From the NCBI GenBank assembly GCA_035048495.1, contig CM068541.1:6641929-6705928 (forward strand): a stretch of DNA of 64,000 nucleotides, given 5' to 3'. The position numbers and the translations under genes were made by a program. Below the pieces are notes generated by a model, which saw only the letters and a program-made list of their open reading frames with translations, was not told where the DNA came from and did not search any database. The stretch comes from Euptelea pleiosperma. Taxonomy: Eukaryota > Streptophyta > Magnoliopsida > Ranunculales > Eupteleaceae. The number at the start of each line of letters is the position of its first letter. Within the stretch, counting starts at the first letter, position 1. Below are positions 50,349 through 60,965 of the stretch, piece by piece.

Positions 50349-50602
50349 GAGTAAAACTTCGATGACAGGGCCCCGTCATTGAAGGAGATGACAGGGCAGC
50401 AGATTACAGCACCTGGATTTTGTACGGTTGGACCACCTCGGCCTCACCGCACACGTACACAGGTGAGTGTTTTGGCAAAAACAATCAAGTACTCACCTAG
50501 GTATGTGTATGGTGACGACGAGGTGACCAGTCCGTATAAAATACACGCGCAGAGATCTGCTGCCCTATCATCTCCTTTGAGGACCGGTCATCAAAGTTTT
50601 AT
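50349..50602. mobile_element. foldback element with GAGTAAAAC ends but a different interior
   Basis: The outer ends gagtaaaacttcgatgac and ggtcatcaaagttttatcc match the family. The interior lacks the usual gtatggatgtttggcc arms and has instead ggagatgacagggcagcagat facing atctgctgccctatcatctcc, as well as inverted aggtgagt/actcacct blocks. The flanks give no clear duplication. Confidence 0.6.
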
Positions 50603-50624
50603 CCAATAGGAGTCTATTGAGGAT

Positions 50625-52637
50625 GAGTAAAACTTGCCTGACCACCTGTGGTGTGGTATCTACCAAACTATAGGCAAAGTGCTTGCGGCGTGGCTTACAT
50701 ACGGTAGCAAGTCGCATCCGCACGAGCCATAAACTCATCCTCTCCTCCTCAGGTTTGGTGAGAGCAAAAGAGTAATTTCCTTTTTTCTCCGAAAAAATAA
50801 AAAAAAGGTAAAGTAACTCAGTTACCTTTTACAACCTATGGATCTTTGCACCCAAATAATGCTCAAAATTCATACGGTAAAAATCAACCCACGAAAATAA
50901 CTTCAATCCAACGCTTAGAAATCACTGATCAGGTTTATTTCTGGTTTGTAGGTCCACCAAGTGATTGGCCAAACATCCATACGGTCAGCGTCCACCAAGA
51001 GTGTGCCATGTGGCTTGTATTGTGTGTTGTGACCAAAGTTTTACTCCATCTAGGGATTGGCCAAACCAACGTTTAAAGGAGACTGTTTCAACGGTATAAC
51101 ATACTGGGGGTGTTACCGTTAAAACGGATTGTAGCGGATGGAGAAAAATAAAAAATAAAAACAAATTTTAACGAATTCAACGGAAAAAAAAAATGAAAAA
51201 ATGGTGTTGATTTTTAAAATTAGAAATTTTAAAAAACGAAAAAAATGTAATTTAATGGAAATAATGGCCTTTTTTCACAAAATTTTTTAACAGCCGTTAA
51301 AACGAAAAAAAAAGGCCATTAATTTCTAAGTGTCAAAACGGGTTTTAACGTACTAGTTAGCAATTCGGTAAAGATTTGAAACGAGAAAAGTTTGAGTTTA
51401 ATTCGGTTTCAGGATAAAAACATCAGGTCAAAAATTCGGTCATTGTTGAAATTTATATTCGTTTAACCTTAAAAAGCCTGAATTTTATCTATTTTTTCAT
51501 TTTATGCGGCCATTTAATATGTTTTTATTTAAAAAACACGCAATCCATATATTAAACATGAATAATACATGTTTTATTCGTATAATCTTAAAATTCGTGA
51601 TTTTTTATTTTATACGGTAATATTAAATGTTCCTTCAAAAAAAAAATCGTGTATTAAACGTGTATAATATGCGAATTTACTAGCTAGGGTCAAAGTCATG
51701 GTTTTAAAAACAGCCGCTTAAAGGGTAACGCCCCAAGCCCGTTATCGTAAAATCGTTAAAATTCGTTTTGACGCTTTGAATTTAATGGCCATTTTTTTTT
51801 TCATTTTAAACGCCGTTAAATTCTAGAAGTTTTTGTGGAAAAAAAATGGCCGTTAAAATCCATTTTTTCAATTTCAAATTTGACTTTCAGCACCATTTTT
51901 TTCTTTTTTTCTATTAATATCCGTTAAATTCCATTTTTTTTCTTTTGTTGGCCCTGGCTGTTACAATCCGTTTTAACGGTAATGCCCCCCAGTGTGTTAT
52001 ACCGTTAAAACGGCCTCCTTTAAACCTTGGTTTTACCCAAAGTTTAGAGGCCGTTTTAACGGTTAAACGGACTGGGGGTGTCACCGTTTAAACGGCCGTT
52101 AAAATGGATTGAAACGGCCAGGGGCAAAAAATGGAATTTAACGGATTTTAACAATTTTAACGGAAAAAAATAGAAAAAATGGCGCTGAAATTCAAATTTT
52201 GAATTTTGAAATTTGAAAATTAAAAAAAACACGGAATTTAACAGATTTAACAAACATTTTTTTCACAAAAAATTTCAGAATTTAACGGCTGTTAAATTCA
52301 AATACGTTAAAATGTGTTTAAAAGGTTTTAACAGAAATGGGCTTGGGGCGTTTCCGTTTAAACGGCCGTTTTTAAAACCATGGGTCAAACATCTAAAGTG
52401 AGTGTCTTATAAGAAATTGCCACGTGTCTTTTTCATGTTGCTTTATTCTTTTTGACTTATTTTTTCTCACTTTTTTCATTTACTCTCACCAAACCTGAGT
52501 AGGTTAACCAGAGGAAGAGAGGATGAGTTTGTGGCTCGTGCCGATGTGACTTGCTACCGTACAAAATCCACGCGGCAAGCAGCTTGTGTGTGGTTTGGTA
52601 GGATACCACAGCACAGGTGGTCAGGCAAGTTTTTCTC
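50625..52637. mobile_element. GAGTAAAAC-family element, 2013 bp, with nested insertions
   Basis: The flanks TATTGAGGAT (50615-50624) and TATTGAGGAC (52638-52647) match at 9 of 10 positions. The ends gagtaaaacttgcctgaccacctgtg and cacaggtggtcaggcaagtttttctc are inverted. Longer arms (50632-50765 and 52495-52636) stay inverted, including gagccataaactcatcctctcc and its complement. An internal block at 50830-51065 is the standard family core, cut at ggccaaac by the 51067-52382 insertion. Confidence 0.85.
51067..52382. mobile_element. nested hAT-like foldback insertion(s)
   Basis: Candidate 8-bp duplications GGCCAAAC (51059-51066) and GGTCAAAC (52383-52390) match at 7 of 8 positions and rejoin the interrupted family core. 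The segment is made of several inverted blocks of ccgttaaaacgg and ccgtttaaacggccgttttaac type. One pair (about 51080-51150 against 51955-52025) is long and close. At least two related elements probably lie one inside the other. Confidence 0.6.
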
Positions 52638-52746
52638 TATTGAGGACGATGGACCTTCTCGATCATGGTGCCGTGCTAAATGCGCACTTAAAATGGACGA
52701 ATAACTAACCCCATGGAAGGAAACGGGAAAATGATGCTTTCAGCCT

Positions 52747-53139
52747 GAGTAAAACTTCGCTGGCTGACTACATGAGTGGCTCCGATAACCGCCTACAATA
52801 TAAATCACGTGGCACACTTTTAGAGGATGGTGAGCGTATTGATTGTTTGTCCAATCCATAGATAGGTCTACAAACAAAAAATCAGCCTGATTAGTGTTTT
52901 TAAACGTTGGATTGGAGTCATTTTCATACGTTGGATTGGCCATTATTTGGATACAAGGAGCCAAAGGTTTGAACTTTGAAATCACTAATCAGACTGAATT
53001 TTGGTTTGTTACGTTTGTACGACCATCTAGGGATGGTCAAATATCCATACGGTCAGCGTCCTCTAAAAGTGTCCCACGTGGCTCATATATTGGGCGATCG
53101 TCGGGGCTGGTCTTCTAGCAATCAGCGAAGTTTTACTCC
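52747..53139. mobile_element. GAGTAAAAC-family foldback MITE, 393 bp
   Basis: The 16-base ends GAGTAAAACTTCGCTG and CAGCGAAGTTTTACTC are a perfect inverted repeat. The flanks ctttcagcct (left) and cttttagcgt (right) agree at 8 of 10 positions. The arms contain tcacgtggc and ccacgtggc. Confidence 0.88.
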
Positions 53140-53305
53140 TTTTAGCGTCAAGAGTACGACATTCTAGGATCCAGACAATTGGATGGATATAGATGTATCT
53201 CGAGGACCAACAATGGCGTAGAGTTCGGAGGATGTCTTCCTTAGGCTGACACACAGCTCGAATGAAAGGAAACGAATCCACTCCGAAGGGATCACCAAAC
53301 TTGAC

Positions 53306-53683
53306 GAGTAAAACGTCTGTCACAAGATGTTGTGACCGAAGCCGGTCAAAACCCACAATACGAGCCACGTGGCATACTTTCAGGGGGTGATAACCGTATG
53401 GATGTTTAGCCAGTGGATCTGTAAACCAAAAATCAGCCTGATTAGTGATTTATAACCTTTGGATTGAAGTTATTTTCGTGGGTTGATTATAACCGTATGA
53501 ATTTGAGCATTATTGAGCGTTATTTAGGTGCAAAGATCCAAAGGTTGTAAATCACTAATCTGGCTGAGTCTTGGTTGCAGGTCCACCGAGGGACTGGCCA
53601 AACATCCATACGGTCAGCGCCCTCTAATGGTGTGCCACGTGGCTTTTATTGTGTGGTGTGACATCTGGTGACAAGTTTTACTC
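53306..53683. mobile_element. GAGTAAAAC-family foldback MITE, 378 bp (type copy)
   Basis: Perfect 9-bp target duplications AAACTTGAC lie at 53297-53305 and 53684-53692. The element starts gagtaaaac and ends gttttactc. The arms gccacgtggcat...gtatggatgttt and aacatccatacgg...gccacgtggc are inverted. The core reads gaatttgagcattattgagcgttattt. There is no coding capacity. Confidence 0.93.
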
Positions 53684-53699
53684 AAACTTGACGGGGGAG

Positions 53700-55348
53700 A
53701 CCCGTTTTTCATCCACTAAGGCACCAGTACCGACACCTGGCGGTCGAGCATGATTGGTGTTGGAACTCAATAGACCATAATTATTGGTAACCGGTAATTC
53801 TAATTGCAGGGTGATAACCTCTGACTTTTCTCTTCGCGGATTCGAAGGGAAAAAAAAGGAAAAGAGAAAGCAGGAGGCGAAGTTTACCGGCAAGTAGTAT
53901 TTTCCTTCCGGCGGTTTTCTCAGTTAAGCGGTTCTGGTTTTGTTCCTTAATTGGAAAAATGCGGTTTTTTGTGACGTATCTTTGCTGTTCATTACTTATC
54001 TTTTGGTGGTTTTATTTATCAAAGTAGATGTAGTTTCGTTCTAAAAATGGCGGTTGTCTTTTGGTAGTTTTCTTCAAATAGAGATAAGTAAGGGTGGTTT
54101 TGCTATTCTTCGAGCTTCAGACGGTGGGTTTGCTTTTCTCCCTGCAAAATTGAGTGGTTTCATTAATGGCGCATCTGTTTTGGTTTTGGTTTGTCTCTAA
54201 ATCTGATTTTCAAGGTTTTGATTTGAGATGATAGGGAGAGAAATGAAATGCTGGTATCTCTGTTGCTAATAATAGAAACTTTAATGGCGATTTTGGTTCT
54301 GTACGTATGAATTTCAGTGCTTGTTTATCTGGTTTGTGTTTTTTGTGTAGATTACTGGTATAGTTAGGGTTCTCTTTCTCTTTCAATTGCGATTTAGCCT
54401 TTAATTTGAATGAAGATCTTTTTTTTTTTTCTCTCTTTTCTCTTTTTTAATGAACAAGAGAAATTAAAGATCTAGTTTTTTATTTCTGTTTTCATAATTC
54501 TTCAATCTTTGTATTTTATTTTTGATTCCTTCTTTTATTTTTTTAATGTTTGTATGTCTAGTTTAGATTTGATGGGTTTATTTGATTTTACTGGAATTTT
54601 GATTTGATTGATTTTTATTTATTCAAATTCATATTTATTTATTTTCTCCAATTTTCAGCTATTGCTTCAGATTCATGGTAAAGTTACTCAAATCATGTTC
54701 TGGAGTTGCATTTGGTTGAAAAGAAGATTAAGGGTATGTTTGGATCACCATTTATGCGCCAAAACAGGTTATTTCAATTAAAAAAAAATTGGCACAAAAT
54801 GGCAATCCAAACAGGCCATTGCTGGTTTTTCCCCCTTCTAATAGTTCCGATTGCTAATTTCCATTGGGGAGTTCTTAAAAATATCATGATTTCTGACCTT
54901 CCTTAAAAAAAAAATTGCAGTTTTTTGATACTCTGTTAGAAGTATGTTCTGTTTCCTTATTTTTTTTAAAGCTGATTACTGCTTATTTTTTATTTGAAAG
55001 ATGGTTTATTACCTTGAAATTTTGCGAAAAATACTTTTATGGGCTTTTTTTAATCCATCATTTAGATAAAAAAACTGTAAATATATCTTCCCCTGCCTTT
55101 TTGTTTTAAGCTGTTTTCGTTGCAAGAACAAATAAGAGAATGGCATTTTAGCTTTAAAGAGGATCCATGAACAAAATGCTACTTTTGTTTCTTATTTAAA
55201 ATTAAGATAACTGATCCCTGTTGACAATTATAGGTTATTTTGCTACAATTGGTTTCTCATAGGTGAACGAATGACATTCTAGGCTTCATATTTGATCAGG
55301 GGTGGTGTTGTGTCCATTCCAGATTGATGTCTTAGTAGAAGCGGATAT
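53700..55348 (+). promoter_or_regulatory. promoter and probable leader intron of the C2 gene
   Basis: Non-repeat DNA resumes at about 53700. From about 53980 to 55320 the DNA is strongly T-rich, like a plant intron, and ends in acceptor-like ttccag at about 55322, 27 bp before the ATG. This suggests a transcription start near 53850-53970 and a leader intron of about 1.3 kb; the donor is not fixed. A short foldback (tgtttggatcacc to ggcaatccaaaca, about 54735-54815) sits inside. Confidence 0.4.
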
Positions 55349-58300
55349 ATGGGGGAAACTGTTGGTTTGGTAAAAGTGAATGTAGTGCAAGGGAAACAGC
55401 TGGTAGTTCGAGATTTCAGAACTAGCGATCCTTATGTCGTGGTCAAGCTGGGTAATCAGGTCTATAAGTTTCTATCTTTTTTTTTCTTATTGGACCATTG
55501 GCCATGCTTACCTTTCCTCTGTTTCCATTTATTTTTCTTTTTAGGATGTTTAGCAGCATTTCCCCTGAGAATCCTTAAAATCGAAAACTTTAAGCAACGA
55601 TAAATGACTTTGAATTTGAATTTGAATAGAGAGGCAAATGTTCTAGCCTATAATTCTTCCAGTTATGATATGAATCTTGTTTGCTCATTCGGCCTTCCTT
55701 GGTTTCCAGCTCTTTTGTGTCCTTCAATAACCTACTTAAAAAACAAAAAAACAAAAACTATGGTATTTATCTTCAATTTGCGAGGGTGTATTTCTCTTCA
55801 ATTAACTGTTCAAGATGATTATTTTTCCGAAAAAGAAAAGTTAATAATAAAAGTCATCGATCTTGATCTTGCATAGTTTATATATACATAATCTTTCTGA
55901 TGTTATTTATATTGAAACATCCAGTCTTGTTTTTGCCTAGTTAAAAAAGTGCTTCACTGTCAAGTTATTATGTCAGACAAACAAATTGTTGGTCAAAGTC
56001 GTATACTATATTCATATGTGCTTCTATACTTCATCCCCATACAATTATTATTTTTATATATCAGTAGACTACTTAAACACTGTAGTCTCCACGCGTGACC
56101 TCCTGTTATGTTTTCTCAGTCCCATTTAAAATTTTGAAGTACTCACTCGGTGTTTATCGTCTGCACCAGACTGCGAAGACCAAGGTTATTAACAGTTGCC
56201 TTAATCCCGTTTGGAATGAAGAGTTAACTTTCTCGGTTACGGAACCTGTTGGAGTTCTAAACCTGGTAAGTTTTCTTGTTTGAATATTTCAATTTTCAAC
56301 TCTGCTTTGTTTTCTCCGAGGTAGTCTAAACTGCTAACTGTACATATTTCAAGATTCTCTTGGTATATTTTAAAAACCAAATCAGGAGGTTGAAATATTC
56401 CTATGCCAACTTGCATGCATGTTTCCTCCACACCAATTTTAAAAATGTTTCTCTCAGTCTTGCAATTATCTAGTGGCATTTTGGTTGACTGTCATGTACC
56501 CAGTAGGAACAAATACCTTAATTTAGTTTATTCGTGTAATGCCAAAGTGTAAAGATAATAATCCTGCCATTATCCTGTTGCATTTTGGTTGACTGTCATG
56601 TATCCAGAAGGAACAAAGATCCTATTTTAGTTTATTCATGCAATGCCAAAATATAAACATATTCTATAACTGCATTCATCACTTCTATCTTTATAAATTT
56701 GCTAAGGTTCTTCATTGATAGACTTACATGCCATTGGTTAGGTAATTGTAGCATGGGTGGGCTGGACTTAAATGGTGGGTCATCCCCTCTCTGTGTAGAT
56801 GCTCTTCTGATACTGACCTTTCAAAGGCACAACCTTGATGAACATAAACTGATTGGTGTGTGGATCTACATCAATCAATTATCTACTATGTATTCAAGGT
56901 TCATTTCCTTTACTTGGTCAATAACAGAAGTAGGGGTGTCAATGGATAGTTGAAAATTCGAATCCGTATTCGAATAATCGGACATCGGATTCGGATAATT
57001 TATGATATTTGAATTTTGAATACTTTTCTAATACGGATTATATATATATATATATATAAATTGGATATTTGAATACTTTACATTTATTATATATATCTGA
57101 TAAGTTAATCAGATTCAAAATATCCGTCGGATTTCGAATCGAATTTGGATATCGGATTTTTTTTCGGATTTGACTCGGATATGCTTATATTCGATTCAAA
57201 TAATATCCGTTGACAGCCCTAAACAGAAAGTTGTACTAAAATATATGAAATGAACCAAAACTACAGCAAAATCTGCCTCACAAGACTACAAACTTTCAGA
57301 GAGAATTCCCAGGTATGGTTAATGTTGCCTTGGTTAGCTGTTATGTTAGCTTTCATCTTTGCCTCCTGGTTTAACCTTGAAGGCATAAAAAATATTGATA
57401 TTGTTTACTGTTTCTTTAATCTTGTCCAAAAGAAAAACTGACAAAGTTACTAAAAATACTTGGGAGGAATTTCCAAAATAGCTATTGCTTATCTGTGAAT
57501 GACAAGAATAGCCTTTCTTTAAAAACAAAAAAACGAAAGGAAAAATGCCAAGATGGTGCTTTGGAGCAGAGTCACAAAATTTTTGTCTGTAGACTAGCCA
57601 AATTACACTTGGGACATGGATACCTAGGCTTGGATCAGGAGAGAGGTCTCTTATTCTAACTTATCTCTTTGTTTTTAAGGAGGCCACATGATCTGCTCTG
57701 AACACAAAGGTACTTCAGTCAGAATCAGTTAATGAATGATGTAAACTTTCAAATTTAAAATATTAGTAACTGGGGCATGTATATGCCATAACACAATGAG
57801 AACCTATCAGATGTTATGAATCTATAATAAGATCACAAAATTTCCTGGCTGGAAATTTCAAATAGAAGGAAGGGTAAGTGGAGAGGGTGAGAATTGGTAA
57901 TATATGATTAGTACCAGATTTATGGCATAAGTATGCCATATCGATCTCTGTAGTTTCATCGTATCCCCACCCAAATTCTGATACGACTCATTTGATAAAT
58001 TTAATGCCGGGCAATCTATCGTTGTAGAAGTATAGAAGCAAACATGGACGGTGATCAGTGCTATATGAACAGTATTTTCTGTATTGATCATTCTGATACG
58101 AATTGTCTGCTTCATATTATGTTGGGCAATATATTTATCAATGGTTGACATAAAAGGTTTTCTCATATTCTTGGGAAAATTGACATTTCTTTTTAGTTTA
58201 CGAAATGGTTTCTTTGAATTTTGCTGGGAAAGTAATGTAACCGCAACACATTGTTGCAATGAATGAGACTTCTATAACATTACCGGATTGCTTTTCCACA

Positions 58301-58616
58301 GGAGGTGTTCGACAAAGATCGGTTCAAGGCAGATGATAAGATGGGATATGCGCATCTGAGCCTTCAACAGATTGCATTGGCAGCCAGGTTGAAACGGGTC
58401 CTAAAGGCTTCAGCGGGTGAGACGAGGTTAAGAACAGTGGTTCCTGATGGTATTAACTGCCTGGTTAGAGAGAGCGGTATAATTTGTGTCGATGGTGAGG
58501 TTGTGCAGAATGCTTGGTTGAGGCTTTCTGGGGTTGAATCTGGGGAGATTGAGTTGAAACTCAAGTGGGTTGATCATCCTCCTCCTGTTTCTGTTCCTGC
58601 TGCTCCCTCAAAGTAG
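55349..58616 (+). CDS. CAR11: C2-domain protein, CAR (C2-domain ABA-related) type
   Basis: Coding exons 55349-55459, 56170-56265 and 58302-58616, joined in phase 0, give 173 aa. It is a single type II-like C2 domain: strand 1 GLVKVNVVQGKQL, then RDFRTSDPYVVVKLGNQ, AKTKVINSCLNPVWNEEL and VFDKDRFKADDKMG. Ca2+ ligand positions are filled by Asp22, Asp27, Asp73, Asp75 and Asp81. A CAR-type insertion follows (GETRLRTVVPDGINCLVRES, then DGEVVQNAWLRL). CAR proteins bind phospholipids in a Ca2+-dependent way and recruit ABA receptors to the plasma membrane. The C2 sequence is also very close to that of ARF-GAP proteins of the AGD12 group, but no ARF-GAP zinc finger is seen upstream, so a stand-alone protein is the best call. 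The start is the first ATG of the C2 frame. Intron 2 (2 kb) contains a hAT MITE. The exact CAR number is from memory. Confidence 0.9.
56931..57221. mobile_element. hAT-type MITE, 291 bp, C2-gene intron 2
   Basis: The ends TAGGGGTGTCAATGG and cgttgacagcccta are inverted. The flanks AACAGAAG (56923-56930) and AACAGAAA (57222-57229) match at 7 of 8. The interior is built from cggatt/aatccg-type words with a (TA)n run at about 57040-57058. The termini are those of the 13705 element, but the internal motif is different. Confidence 0.88.
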
Positions 58617-59377
58617 TGTGTAGAACAATGAAGGTAGGCCTGACTATAAGCTTTAGAAGTGGAATCAGAGGTGTATCTAAAGCAAGGGACTGATGTGATG
58701 TTGGGGATCGTTGGTTTAGTATGATTGTTGGGTTATGTCCCCATCCATGTACTGGCTTACAAATTAAACGGTCTGGATTGATTGAGATGGCATGCCACAT
58801 GTATGGTATGGGTAGGGTGCTAAGCTGCATTGTATACATTTGAGGGTTTGGCTTTACTCTCTTGGAAGATGGTTGAGCCGTCTTTCCAAAATGTAACCAA
58901 TACATAAGACACGTGTTGCTCATCAATCTGGACTGATCTAACCTTAAGTCTCTGTGAACTTCATTCCATGGGTATCACTTAAGATATCTTCCTGATCAAA
59001 ATGATGAATTTTTTAGCTGCTGATCATAGATCATAGCCATCCGGTCTACAGACTTTTGACCATCAGAATGAATTTGATGGATGGGACGACAAGTCATCAG
59101 ATTAACGGCTGATATTCATTACCCAGATTTTGATGGCCAACAGCCTTGTTCAGGTTGATTGGGTCTGGGTTAATCTTGTAGACCAAAATAGTAGTTGATC
59201 TGGTCTAGAAGACTAGAACGTTGAAGTCTCTTGATTCTTAAAATAATTTCCAGGTAAAACAAGTCCCAGTTTTTTTCTTTAATCAAATTTTGTGTTTTTT
59301 GTTTTATTAATTCTTTTTCGGAGAACACATCCATGATCCAACTACCGTTTTTAGCCTATAAACAATTCTTTTTTTAG
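58617..59377. other. 3' flank of the C2 gene
   Basis: The first part should be the 3' UTR. No gene or complete repeat was recognised. Confidence 0.5.
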
Positions 59378-59700
59378 TAGGGCTGCAAGTTGGGTGGGCC
59401 CAACCCAACTTCAGGTCGGACTTGGGTTGAGTTCTGCAGTACTCGGGCTTGGACCTGAATATTAGAACCTGATCAAAACTCAGATTGAGCTTGGGTTGAG
59501 GCATAGGTCAGACTCAGATTGAGCTTTTGGGTTGAGGCATCGGGCAACCTGACCTGAGATAACTTGGACCTGAATATTAGAACCTGATCAAAACTCAGAT
59601 TGAGCTTGGGTTGAGGCATAGGTCAGACTCAGATTGAGCTTTTGGGTTGAGGCATCGGGCAACCTGACCTGAGATAACCCGAGCCCAATTATATTGACTC
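59378..59700. mobile_element. truncated TAGGGCTGCAA hAT element with 115-bp tandem duplication
   Basis: The left end TAGGGCTGCAAGTTGGG is related to the 11315 element. The body repeats cttgggttgag-type motifs. Positions 59448-59562 and 59563-59677 are a nearly identical direct tandem of 115 bp. The right terminus is missing. Confidence 0.7.
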
Positions 59701-59709
59701 ATGCTATTC

Positions 59710-59995
59710 TTACTAATGGACGTGGGGCCCACATGCAGATGAGTTAAGGGCTGATTTTTGGCGAGGATGGAGATCATCTCACTAAAAACCACGAATTTTT
59801 AAAACTTCCAACCCTATCAAATATGAACTTAAATTTAACAGTGAAATTGGACGGTCCAAAATTTTTCAACTTGCAATCCACTTTTTTGATTTTTTGGTGA
59901 CCACTTTTCTGATTTTTTGTTGAGCTTGATATCGAAGAATATCATCACCAAAATTTAGCCCTTAATTCAACGGCGTGTGCGCCCCACATCCATTA
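59710..59995. repeat. dispersed repeat, related to 8230-8530
   Basis: Shares gctgatttttgg, gaggatg-agatcatct, aacttccaaccctatcaa, taaatttaacagtgaaa, ttttcaacttgcaatccacttttt and gaatatcatcacc blocks in the same order with the distant copy. Confidence 0.6.
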
Positions 59996-60039
59996 GTCAT
60001 TATATTAGGAAAATCAGTATGAATCATTATATCCCAGCC

Positions 60040-60160
60040 CTCCTCTCTCTCTCTCTCTCTATAGCAGTATTTGGACCGTGGATCTCTTGAATCCAATGGT
60101 CAATGGCCTCAACCTTATTATTTATTTTTTTGCAGCTATCCGTGGGGGCAGTATTTTTCC
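60040..60160. repeat. dispersed repeat, partner at 63395-63520
   Basis: Blocks accgtggatctcttgaatccaatgg and ttattatttatttttttgcag recur at 63395-63520 (ttggattcaagagatccatggtcc, then tttattatttgcag and ggatctcttaaatccaatggtc), partly inverted. No gene is present. Confidence 0.5.
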
Positions 60161-60944
60161 AAAATTAAAAATAAGAAGATGAGTTGGAGACTCAAAAACT
60201 TGATCAATTAACCAGGGAGCAAAAAATTTACATTAAGCGATATATTCGTGTTTAATATGATTTTCTTTAAAAAAAAATGGGTAACATAATGTTTTACCCG
60301 TTACATGTCACGCACAAGATTAGCCTTGTCCTTATTAGCAAGATTCAGCGAGGGTGTACAAGAGAAGAGAGGAATGATGTTTGGCTTCTATGACAGCGGT
60401 GCTCGCTATATTCCACTCCATCATCTCCTTCCGATTGCCTCATTAAGACAGCCACCATCACCTCCACACCCGCCCTCCCCATATCAGCAACCATTGGCCA
60501 GAGGCTGCTGCGTTGATCAATCAAAACGAGATTAGCACCTTGAAATCCAACGGCCAACAAAATTACTAGTACTCATAAAGAGATTAAGTAGAACATACCA
60601 GCACGACCCTTCTAGAAATTTCCATGCATACCACTCTCGATATGTACCAACAGGATGTGATCTCTAGGCTGTGATGGGCCCGGCCCCACCAAATACTGCA
60701 TCTTTCATCAGTTAAGTGGGAAAAAAATAGATAAGTATTCGATGTCTTGCACGCAAAAACTCTCTCATATATACAACAAATACTACTTATAAATATAGCA
60801 TGTATGCATGGTATCTTCCACCTCATTCGTATAGCATCTGGACCATATGATCAGGATCTGTCGGTGCAGACCTTGCCTGCCACACACACACATACATTTC
60901 TACAAAAAAAAAAAAAAAGGAGTTCACTGTTCACACCCACATCC

Positions 60945-60965
60945 AGAGAGAGAGAGAGAGAGAGA
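60945..60965 (+). repeat. (AG)n microsatellite beside MIR156
   Basis: About ten AG units directly downstream of the miRNA hairpin, in the minus-strand sense. Confidence 0.9.

Noticed and set aside
60305..60535. 76-codon frame with a Pro/Ser-rich end
   Set aside because: No homology recognised, no upstream exon or promoter signal; probably chance.
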